A stretch of DNA of 13,710 bases, taken from positions 1-13,710 of the forward strand of contig JALQWO010000028.1 in assembly GCA_023258655.1 (NCBI GenBank), written 5' to 3'. Under the pieces are notes generated by a model. The model did not search any database and had not been told where the DNA came from. It saw nothing but the letters and a program-made list of their open reading frames with translations. The DNA comes from Bacteroidia bacterium (GTDB lineage: Bacteria; Bacteroidota; Bacteroidia; NS11-12g; UBA955). The position numbers were made by a program, and so were the translations under genes. This document shows, in pieces, positions 7,065 to 13,710 of this stretch (the first letter of the stretch is position 1; each line of letters begins with the position of its first letter).

Positions 7065-7634
7065 TTAGGCGGGTGAGGAGATTTCTTTTCTGCCTTCCAT
7101 GCCTTGTAGCCAATGCTCTTCGCATCGCGCTTGGTACATGTCTGAATGTCCAACGACAACCAAATCATCCGTTCCTGGTTCGCGGTAAGTGAAATTGGCC
7201 GGTTTTTTACAAATGTGGCATTGGGCTTTTACTTCAATGCGTTGGGTGGCCAATTTTTTGAGCGCAGCCATCGGGCCGAAATCACGGGCCATATAGTCTT
7301 TGTCAAGCCCAGCCGCAATTACATGGATGTTGTTCATCATGATTTCGCCGATGACTTCGATGACATAGGGTCCCATGAATTGTACTTCGTCGATGTATAC
7401 TTCCCGCGTGGTTTCCGTAAGCAAGGGGTATATCTCCTCCGCTTTGCCGATGCGGTGGGCCAACATTTGTAATCCGCCGTGGCTGTTGATTCTGGTTGCG
7501 TTATAGCGCTGATCTAGTAGGGGTTTAACCGCCAATTTTTCATCGTTCATGAAAGGACTTTCGTTATACAGGCCGATGAGTTTGGTGGTTTTACCTGCAA
7601 ACATGCAACCGTGGATAAGTGTAAATTCTCTCAT
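7065..7634 (-). CDS. tdk: Thymidine kinase (TK1-like, type II)
   Basis: This 189-aa cytosolic enzyme phosphorylates thymidine to dTMP with ATP in pyrimidine salvage. The P-loop GCMFAGKTT is at 9-17. The DEVQF block (82-86) carries the catalytic Glu83. The zinc site is C139-x2-C142 and C171-x2-H174. The lasso region HSDMYQARC (163-171) holds Tyr167, which helps bind the nucleoside. Length is normal for the family. The start at 7634 places it divergent from the small gene at 7673, with only 38 bp between. nhaA follows 22 nt later on the same strand. Confidence 0.95.
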   Translation of the reverse strand: MREFTLIHGCMFAGKTTKLIGLYNESPFMNDEKLAVKPLLDQRYNATRINSHGGLQMLAHRIGKAEEIYPLLTETTREVYIDEVQFMGPYVIEVIGEIMMNNIHVIAAGLDKDYMARDFGPMAALKKLATQRIEVKAQCHICKKPANFTYREPGTDDLVVVGHSDMYQARCEEHWLQGMEGRKEISSPA

Positions 7635-7672
7635 GATGAAATTTCAATGGGTGTTGTAACTTGCACAGGACA
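7635..7672. promoter_or_regulatory. 38-bp divergent intergenic region
   Basis: This gap separates the thymidine kinase start from the start of the receptor/nuclease series. No element clearly matches TAnnTTTG; TAACTTGC at 7658-7665 (+ strand) is a degenerate candidate close to the ATG. Promoters for one or both directions may lie within the opposite gene. Confidence 0.25.
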
Positions 7673-7873
7673 ATGGAATCAAACAACAGTTCTCTGCGCG
7701 AAGTGCTGAACAACATAGCAAGTATACAGCACGAATTGGCAAACGACCAAACCCAATTGCTGGATTCGGACATTTTGATGCAACTGAAGGGTCTGGCGGC
7801 TCAATTGTATCTGGAGAGTGATATTGAGTTGCTTTCCAATAGTTATGATCAGAATGAGGAAGTTGCCGTTTGA
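7673..7873 (+). CDS. Small hypothetical protein, 66 aa
   Basis: I do not recognise this protein. It is acidic and predicted mostly helical (SLREVLNNIASIQHELAND, then DILMQLKGLAAQLYLES), with no signal peptide or membrane segment, so it is probably cytoplasmic. The ATG at 7673 is preferred over an in-frame TTG at 7661. Its 3' end overlaps the next small reading frame by 20 nt (7854-7873), in a different frame. It opens the + strand series that leads into the TonB-dependent receptor, so it may be the first cistron of that operon or a short upstream frame coupling translation. Confidence 0.55.
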   Translation: MESNNSSLREVLNNIASIQHELANDQTQLLDSDILMQLKGLAAQLYLESDIELLSNSYDQNEEVAV

Positions 7874-8054
7874 ACTTTCACAATTGATTTGTATGAACGC
7901 TGCCGGTCAGCGAGTATCGGTAACATATGACCATGTGGGAATGGACGACATGTCGCAGTATGCGCTGCACGTAGCCCATTTGCCTTCCGGTGTTTACACC
8001 TTGGAATTTATTGGGGAGAACGGCGTTAAGGCTTCGGCCAAATTGATCAAATAA
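7854..8054 (+). CDS. Small protein resembling the second half of a T9SS C-terminal sorting domain
   Basis: The 66-aa product has MNAAGQRV at 14-21, LPSGVYTLEF at 43-52 and ENGVKASAKLIK at 55-66. This is the order of the last strands of a type A T9SS sorting domain (a G-x-x-V turn, L-p-x-G-x-Y, then a closing strand ending in LIK). The first part of that domain (the YPNP region) is missing, and there is no signal peptide or passenger domain. It could be a remnant of a lost secreted protein gene or a stand-alone beta-sandwich protein. In-frame upstream starts exist (ATG 7845, GTG 7818). It overlaps the preceding small gene by 20 nt and the receptor ATG by 1 nt (TAATG), suggesting translational coupling. 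Confidence 0.5.
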   Translation: MRKLPFELSQLICMNAAGQRVSVTYDHVGMDDMSQYALHVAHLPSGVYTLEFIGENGVKASAKLIK

Positions 8055-10762
8055 TGCGCAGCATCATCCTGTTGGTTTTGGGTTTGACGTTGTCGTTGAC
8101 GACATCAGCCCAAGTCACTGTGAAAGGAAAGGTGGTTGATGCCATCAGTGGTGAATTGCTCGAGGGTGCTAAAATTACTGCACGCAATCAATCGGCCCTT
8201 TCAGGAAGAGATGGCAATTACACCTTGGTGTTGCCCATGGGTGAGTACATGTTGATGGCGCAACTGGACGGTTTTGATGGTGATACAGTTTTCCTCCAAG
8301 CGGATCGCAATTTGATTACGGATGTCAATTTCCGACTCGACAATCAAAGCGCAGCCATGCAAGCGGTTCAAATTACTGCCAGCGTGGCGAAGGGTAGGAA
8401 AACACCCGTGGCCTATTCCAATTTTACGGGTAAGGACATTGCCGAGCGTTTGGGCAGTACGGATTTGCCTTTGCTTTTGAACCAAACACCCGGCGTGTAC
8501 GCCACCAATCAAGGGGGAGGTGCCGGCGATGCCCGCATCAGTATTCGCGGATTCAGTCAGCGCAACATTGCGGTGATGGTAGACGGTATTCCCGTGAACG
8601 ACATGGAAAATGGTCAGGTTTACTGGAGCAACTGGTTTGGATTGGGCGGGGTAACTGCCTTAACACAGGTGCAAAGGGGACTTGGATCATCGCGCATCGC
8701 CAACCCAGCAGTGGGAGGAACCATGAACATCATCACCAAAGGCATTTCTCAGCAGGCACGTTTGGAAGCCAGTGTGGAAATGGGCGACAGCAAATACGAA
8801 CAGTTTTCGATGAATTATTGCAGCGGACGCCTCAAAGATGGTTGGGGTGTGTTATTGAGTGTTACCAAGCGGCAGAGTGCCGGATACGTAGATTATCTCT
8901 ACGATGACATGTATGCGTATTTCGGAAAAGTTGAAAAGCAATGGAAGACCAAATCACATGGTTCGCACACCCTGAGTTTTGTGGGTGTTGGCGCACCACA
9001 GAGCCATGGTCAGCGCAGTTTTCGGGCCCGACTTTCGATGTATGACAGGGCGATGGCGCAGGAGCTAGGGATTGACACTGTGTTGCCACGTATGGCGTAT
9101 AATCAGGGCAATCGCTACAACCAACATTGGGGCTATTTGAATGAGGCCAAAGTAAGTGCTGATAAAACAGATACGATTTGGTCGCGCCGATACGCTTTGA
9201 ATGAGCGGGAGAACATGTTCCACAAACCCCAGTTTTATGTGAAGCACGACTGGGCTTTGTCGAAGAAGACGTTGATTACCACCACCGCATATGCTTCTTA
9301 TGGTCGGGGCGGCGGGGTAAGTTCCAACAGCACGTTGAAAATCCCACAGTTACCGCAGAATTATGGTCAATACGATTTTCAAGGAATCTATTTCTTGAAC
9401 TCATCGGGCAGTGATTTCACTACGCCCGTTGACCCCAAATATTCTTTGACTGAGAACAAATCGGCGGGGATTTTGCAGCGCGCCGTGAATAACCACAACT
9501 GGTATGGTCTGTTGAATACCACCCAACACAAGTTGAATAATTTGTGGTCGCTTACAGGCGGAATTGATTTGCGCACATACCGCGGAAGGCATTACCGCGA
9601 GGGGTATAACCTGTTGGGCGGCGATTATTTCATCCCCAGTCAGTCCGAAAAAAATCCCGCTTTCGATGCCAAGCACATGTATCGCAGTGGCGATATTTTT
9701 GGCTACAACAACGATGGTTTGGTGCGATGGGCGGGGATGTTTGGCGAGTTGGAATACAGCAAAAATCGGACAACGGCTTTTGTGAATGCGAGTTTTTCGA
9801 ACACTTGGTTGCAACGGATCGATTATTTCAAGTTGAACTTAGACAGTCAGTACGGACAGAAAACGGCTTGGGTACAGCGCAAGGGTTTCACGTTGAAGAC
9901 GGGGGTGAATCACAACATCAGTCGGAAATTGAACGTGTTTGGCAACGTAGGTTATTTGAACCGTCCCACCCGATTTAGCAATGTGTTCGACAACCGCAAC
10001 GTGCAGGTGCGCGACATCCGCAATGAGCGGGTGATGGCGGTGGAAGGTGGCTCTGGCTACAAGTCGAAGCGACTGGCTCTGAATTTCAATGCGTATTACA
10101 CCCTTTGGATGAACAAACCGGTGGATTTCTTGTCGACCTTCACCGATTTGGACGGCAACAACTACAGTTTCAACATCAATGGCTTGGGCGCAAGGCATAT
10201 GGGGGCAGAATTGCAGTCTTCTTTCAGAGCTGGCGATGGCATAACCTTCGAAGGTAGTTTGAGTTTGGGCGATTGGATCTGGAATTCGGGTTCGGAGGTG
10301 ATTGTTCGCAACGATCTGGGCGACAGCATTGCCAAGGTAGATTTTGATGCCACGGGTGTCCATGTGGGTGATGCGGCACAAAAACAGGTGGCGATTTTGA
10401 TGCGTTGGGAGCCCACGTATTTGAAGGGGGCCTATTTCACTGCCCAGTACATCCATTTTGCCAAGCACTATGCGGATTTTGATCCTACTGCTCTGACAGG
10501 AAAATACAAAGGACAGGAATCGTTCCTATTGCCGAGTTACTGGTACATGAATTTGACGGGTGGATATAAGTGGACCATGAAAGGTGGCATGAAGGTGCAG
10601 ATTTACGGCATGGTGAACAACGTAACGAACAACATTTACATCACAGACGGACAGCATCGCAACGTGGATGGCAATCCCATCAATACATTCAACCCCAAGA
10701 ATTTGGAAGTCTTTATTTCACCGGGGTTGCGCTTTACCACCGGAATTCGAATTACCTATTAA
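8054..10762 (+). CDS. TonB-dependent outer-membrane receptor with carboxypeptidase-regulatory-like N-terminal domain
   Basis: This 902-aa protein is an active-transport pore of the outer membrane, energised by TonB-ExbBD. Residues 1-19 are a signal peptide (cleavage near TSA-Q). A CarboxypepD_reg-like beta domain covers about 22-95 (VTVKGKVVDAISGELLEGAKI; GRDGNYTLVLPMGEY). The plug domain spans about 115-230, with RISIRGFSQRNIAVMVDGIP and IANPAVGGTMNIITKG as typical blocks. The rest is a 22-strand-type barrel rich in alternating aromatics, ending in LRFTTGIRITY. No SusD-like partner follows, so it is not a standard SusCD pair; the next gene is a secreted nuclease 15 nt downstream. The substrate cannot be read from sequence; oligonucleotides, nucleosides or a metal chelate are possibilities. 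Confidence 0.93.
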   Translation: MRSIILLVLGLTLSLTTSAQVTVKGKVVDAISGELLEGAKITARNQSALSGRDGNYTLVLPMGEYMLMAQLDGFDGDTVFLQADRNLITDVNFRLDNQSAAMQAVQITASVAKGRKTPVAYSNFTGKDIAERLGSTDLPLLLNQTPGVYATNQGGGAGDARISIRGFSQRNIAVMVDGIPVNDMENGQVYWSNWFGLGGVTALTQVQRGLGSSRIANPAVGGTMNIITKGISQQARLEASVEMGDSKYEQFSMNYCSGRLKDGWGVLLSVTKRQSAGYVDYLYDDMYAYFGKVEKQWKTKSHGSHTLSFVGVGAPQSHGQRSFRARLSMYDRAMAQELGIDTVLPRMAYNQGNRYNQHWGYLNEAKVSADKTDTIWSRRYALNERENMFHKPQFYVKHDWALSKKTLITTTAYASYGRGGGVSSNSTLKIPQLPQNYGQYDFQGIYFLNSSGSDFTTPVDPKYSLTENKSAGILQRAVNNHNWYGLLNTTQHKLNNLWSLTGGIDLRTYRGRHYREGYNLLGGDYFIPSQSEKNPAFDAKHMYRSGDIFGYNNDGLVRWAGMFGELEYSKNRTTAFVNASFSNTWLQRIDYFKLNLDSQYGQKTAWVQRKGFTLKTGVNHNISRKLNVFGNVGYLNRPTRFSNVFDNRNVQVRDIRNERVMAVEGGSGYKSKRLALNFNAYYTLWMNKPVDFLSTFTDLDGNNYSFNINGLGARHMGAELQSSFRAGDGITFEGSLSLGDWIWNSGSEVIVRNDLGDSIAKVDFDATGVHVGDAAQKQVAILMRWEPTYLKGAYFTAQYIHFAKHYADFDPTALTGKYKGQESFLLPSYWYMNLTGGYKWTMKGGMKVQIYGMVNNVTNNIYITDGQHRNVDGNPINTFNPKNLEVFISPGLRFTTGIRITY

Positions 10763-10777
10763 TACAGAACAGAAAAT

Positions 10778-12997
10778 ATGAACATGAAAAAACTATATGG
10801 ATTTGCCCTGGCCATAGTGAGCAGCGTGGGTATGGCATTTTCGCAGGCTACGTTGCCCGCGTTTTGGAATTGTAACGATCCTGCGGCAGCGCCAACAGGC
10901 TTTACGTTGAATCAAGGTACTTCTGGTACTTTCGTTTACACTTCAACCAATTTGGTAAAGAGTACACCCGCGGCCATCCGGTTGGATGTAACGGGTGAGT
11001 GGATCAAAATTAATTGGACAGGAACGGCGGATACACTGTGGTTTTACGCTTCGGGAACGGGCGCTTCGGGTGTGACAGCCTGGAAGGGAACTTTTGATGT
11101 GGAGGCGAGTGCCGACGGCAGTACCTGGACGTCCGTGAAGAAATTCGTGGATACCGATATGCCCATGGGAACCAAGCAATTGTTTGCCCAGGTGGGAAGC
11201 ACCGCTCGCTACGCTCGCTTGATTTTCACAGCGAAAACATCGGGGTATAACTTGGCGATCGACGACATCGAAGTACGTCCCGGCAAAGGCGGGGCAAAAC
11301 CAGAGATCAAAGTAGATTATGCTGGAAAAACCCTAATCAATGGCAACGAAATCCGTGTTGGCAATGCTAACGCCTTTGATTTGACCATCAAAAATAACAG
11401 CACCTTGGGTGATTTGACCGTTTCTGGATTGCAAAAATCAGGCACGAATGCCGCTGATTTTACCACCACACAGTCTTTCCCCGTTACCGTGAAAGCGGGT
11501 GAATCCACCACGCTTACCATTGATGTGAATCAGAGTGCCAGCGCCGGATCCTTGAAAGCCACCTTGGGTATTTTAAGCAACGACAGTTTGCAGTTGCCCT
11601 TCAATGTGAATGTGTATGCCATCCGTGGCAGTCTGGCCACCGAGCCAACATCGGCCCCAGGGTCCCTGAATTTGGTGAGCAATTTGGCTTGGAAATCGGT
11701 TTTGGGAATAACTGCTTCCAATGCCGATGGATATTTGGTGATGTTGAGTACTTCGCCCATCACGGCAACCCCTACCGATGGGGTGGCTTACCAGCGGGGT
11801 GAATACCTCGGTGGCGCCCGCATCATGCATGCTGCAGCTCTGGCGAATGTGAATTTTGATAACATCTGGGGCGACACTAAATACTACGTGAAAGCCTATG
11901 CCTACAACGGTTACGACAGTTATGTCAATTACTTCAGCACCTCGGCGAGTACTTTGGAATACACCACACCAGGGCTCAATCCTGGGAGTTATTACGGCTC
12001 TTTGACCTCTGCCGATACGTTGTTGGTGTCAAAATTGCGTGGCATTGTCCGTCCCCATTTCCAGGTTTATTACAGCAACTTCGGCGCTACCATGGCCTCA
12101 AATTTTGATGCCCGCGATACCACGGACGGCAAAAAAGTCATCAATTGCTTTTACACCGGCTACCCCTATGTGTTTACGCCGCCGTTTTTCTTTGATGTGA
12201 ACGACCCCAATTACTTGAGTCGCGAACACTCTTATCCGTATTCTTGGATGGGTGAGGCGAGTCAGGATAGTGCCAACTACAGCGATTTGTTTTTGTTATA
12301 CCTAGTGCACCAGAACAAGGGCAATGCAGTGCGTAGCAACTATCCCATGAACAACTTGAAGACCGTGACCATGAACTTCTATGGTGGGAAATTTGGTACC
12401 GATTCTGCGGGTGGATTTGCTTACGAACCCCGCGATTTCGCCAAGGGTGCGTTGAGTCGTTCCAACTTTTACATATGCGCCACTTACAACCGTGCTGGGG
12501 CTCCGTTTACCATTCCCACAGCCAATGATTTTTTGGGGATGAATCAAGACCAGAATGTGTTGAAGCGTTGGAGCAAGCAGTTCCCTCCCAATGGATGGGA
12601 GATTGCTCGCCATGAGTATGTGGCCTCTGTACAGAAAAACCGTAACCCGTTTGTGGATCATCCAGAATGGGCTTGTTTTATCGATTTCTCCACGATGAAA
12701 TACGTGAGTGGTGGAACAGCCTGCGGCGGACCCACCATTGCAAGCAAGCCTTTGTCGGTGGTCACTGCCAATATTTACCCCAATCCCAGTTCAGATGTGA
12801 TGCGCATTGATCTCTCCAATTTCAAGGGCAGCGAAGTAAAAGTGACCGTGGTCGACTTTTACGAGCGTACCGTATTTGAAGGCAATAGTCAAAGCGGTAG
12901 CATGACCTTGGATGTGAAGGGATGGTCGGCCGGACAGTATTTGGTGTTGATTCACGGCGCCACGCAGCAGGCGGTGACAACGGTGATGGTGAATTGA
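10778..12997 (+). CDS. Secreted EndA/NucM-type endonuclease I with T9SS C-terminal sorting domain
   Basis: This 739-aa multidomain protein begins with a signal peptide (about 1-22, cleavage after FSQ or nearby); M3 at 10784 is an alternative start. Residues about 25-168 look like a beta-sandwich domain ending in LAIDDIEV. About 175-282 resembles choice-of-anchor D-type Ig repeats, and about 287-396 is FN3-like. The nuclease domain (about 405-650) has REHSYP (E483, H484, the expected metal ligand and general base), NAVRSNYP (N516, probable second metal ligand), FAYEPRDFAKG and NRNPFVDHPEWA (621-632). The T9SS domain starts at IYPNPSSD (666-673) and ends in VTTVMVN. It should cut DNA or RNA outside the cell or on its surface. 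Its stop overlaps the nadC ATG. Confidence 0.92.
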   Translation: MNMKKLYGFALAIVSSVGMAFSQATLPAFWNCNDPAAAPTGFTLNQGTSGTFVYTSTNLVKSTPAAIRLDVTGEWIKINWTGTADTLWFYASGTGASGVTAWKGTFDVEASADGSTWTSVKKFVDTDMPMGTKQLFAQVGSTARYARLIFTAKTSGYNLAIDDIEVRPGKGGAKPEIKVDYAGKTLINGNEIRVGNANAFDLTIKNNSTLGDLTVSGLQKSGTNAADFTTTQSFPVTVKAGESTTLTIDVNQSASAGSLKATLGILSNDSLQLPFNVNVYAIRGSLATEPTSAPGSLNLVSNLAWKSVLGITASNADGYLVMLSTSPITATPTDGVAYQRGEYLGGARIMHAAALANVNFDNIWGDTKYYVKAYAYNGYDSYVNYFSTSASTLEYTTPGLNPGSYYGSLTSADTLLVSKLRGIVRPHFQVYYSNFGATMASNFDARDTTDGKKVINCFYTGYPYVFTPPFFFDVNDPNYLSREHSYPYSWMGEASQDSANYSDLFLLYLVHQNKGNAVRSNYPMNNLKTVTMNFYGGKFGTDSAGGFAYEPRDFAKGALSRSNFYICATYNRAGAPFTIPTANDFLGMNQDQNVLKRWSKQFPPNGWEIARHEYVASVQKNRNPFVDHPEWACFIDFSTMKYVSGGTACGGPTIASKPLSVVTANIYPNPSSDVMRIDLSNFKGSEVKVTVVDFYERTVFEGNSQSGSMTLDVKGWSAGQYLVLIHGATQQAVTTVMVN

Positions 12998-13710
12998 TGA
13001 ATTTCGAGAGCGCCGAGATATTGGATTTGATTGATCGCTGTCTGGCCGAGGACATCGGTAGTGGCGATCACAGCAGTATGGCTTCAATTCCGGAGGGTAC
13101 GATGGGTGAGTCGCGCCTGTTACTCAAGCAGGAGGGTGTGGTTGCCGGGTTGGCTCTGGGCGAAGTGATTTTACGTAGGCTGGATCCCCAAATCACATGG
13201 CAGGCGATGGCACAAGATGGCGATTATTTGTCGGCCGGAACCCAACTTGCTGCGGTGAAAGGCCGGGTACATGCGTTATTGGCCGGTGAGCGGTTGATGT
13301 TGAACTTCATGCAGCGCTTATCGGGCGTGGCCACCCAAGCCTATCAGGCGGTGAAGTTGGTGGAGGGCACGAAAACCACCATTTTGGATACACGCAAAAC
13401 CACGCCAGGTCTCAGGGCTTTGGAGAAGTGGGCGGTGACGATGGGCGGCGCGAAGAATCATCGCATCGGACTTTACGATATGGTGATGTTGAAAGACAAC
13501 CACAACGATTCGGCGGGAGGCATTACGGCGGCGGTGAATCGCACGCACAGCTATCTGAAAGAACAGGGACTCTCGTTGGGCATCGAAGTGGAAACCCGCA
13601 ACATGGATGAAGTGAGGGAGGTGATGGCTTTGGGCGGTGTTCAGCGTGTGATGCTCGATAATTTTACACCGGAGCAGTGTGTGGTGGCGGTGAAAGAAAT
13701 CGCGGGGAGG
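12997..13710 (+). CDS. nadC: Nicotinate-nucleotide pyrophosphorylase (quinolinate phosphoribosyltransferase), 3' end cut
   Basis: The reading frame starts at ATG 12997, overlapping the nuclease stop by 1 nt (TGATG), and stays open to the window end: 238 residues of an expected 280 or so. It converts quinolinate and PRPP to nicotinate mononucleotide, CO2 and PPi in de novo NAD synthesis. Diagnostic blocks include LAEDIGSGDHSS (16-27), LNFMQRLSGVAT (101-112), LDTRKTTPGLRALEKWAV (129-146), GGAKNHRIGLYDMVMLKDNH (150-169), the Glu-containing strand GIEVETRN and MLDNF. All substrate-binding basic residues of the family within this span appear intact. The enzyme is cytosolic and has no evident link to the secreted nuclease beyond the shared transcript. 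Confidence 0.93.
   Translation, partial: MNFESAEILDLIDRCLAEDIGSGDHSSMASIPEGTMGESRLLLKQEGVVAGLALGEVILRRLDPQITWQAMAQDGDYLSAGTQLAAVKGRVHALLAGERLMLNFMQRLSGVATQAYQAVKLVEGTKTTILDTRKTTPGLRALEKWAVTMGGAKNHRIGLYDMVMLKDNHNDSAGGITAAVNRTHSYLKEQGLSLGIEVETRNMDEVREVMALGGVQRVMLDNFTPEQCVVAVKEIAGR

Noticed and set aside
7043..7168. N-terminal extension of NhaA starting at 7168
   Set aside because: It overlaps the end of thymidine kinase by 104 nt and encodes residues unlike the NhaA N-terminus; the ATG at 7042 fits the family length.
7840..7873. Programmed ribosomal frameshift joining the two 66-aa frames
   Set aside because: No slippery heptamer or following stem is visible; ordinary overlap with re-initiation explains the arrangement as well.
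9401..10468. Long reverse-strand reading frames inside the TonB receptor gene
   Set aside because: They read as low-complexity, motif-free translations opposite an intact receptor barrel and are shadows of its codon use.

Overview
The window reads as chromosomal DNA of a Bacteroidota bacterium. The evidence is a cbb3 oxidase operon of the Bacteroidota type (ccoO or ccoNO end, ccoQ, one-haem ccoP, ccoG, fixH, then a TauE/SafE-like gene), a large TonB-dependent receptor with an N-terminal carboxypeptidase-regulatory-like domain, a secreted nuclease ending in a type IX secretion (T9SS) C-terminal domain, weak Shine-Dalgarno signals, and a TTTG/TAnnTTTG-type promoter. Genus cannot be decided from the sequence.

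Region 1 (1-5010, + strand) is a micro-aerobic respiration operon. It holds the end of the CcoO part of the oxidase, a 57-aa CcoQ, a CcoP with an unusually long Ala-rich N-terminus, the Fe-S protein CcoG, FixH/CcoH, a six-helix-type TauE/SafE membrane protein with Cys/His metal motifs, and an Fnr/Crp regulator with an N-terminal Cys cluster. Gaps are -17 to +13 nt up to the regulator. The regulator appears to have its own Bacteroidota-type promoter inside its apparent 5' end, which argues for a start at 4300 rather than 4252.

Region 2 (5024-7634, - strand) holds thymidine kinase, the Na+/H+ antiporter NhaA, and an unrecognised 220-aa protein. The 174-bp gap between the last two contains a perfect 18-bp palindrome, a likely operator, just upstream of the unknown gene.

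Region 3 (7673-13710, + strand) starts only 38 bp from the thymidine kinase start. It is a tightly packed series: a 66-aa orphan, an overlapping 66-aa protein that looks like the second half of a T9SS sorting domain with no signal peptide, a 902-aa TonB-dependent receptor (1-nt overlap), a 739-aa secreted EndA/NucM-type nuclease with a T9SS tail, and nadC (1-nt overlap, cut by the window end). The receptor and secreted nuclease, with thymidine kinase next door, suggest extracellular nucleic-acid use followed by nucleoside salvage; this is an inference from context. No RNA genes, insertion sequences, CRISPR arrays or attachment sites were seen, and no gene-free stretch exceeds 300 bases.
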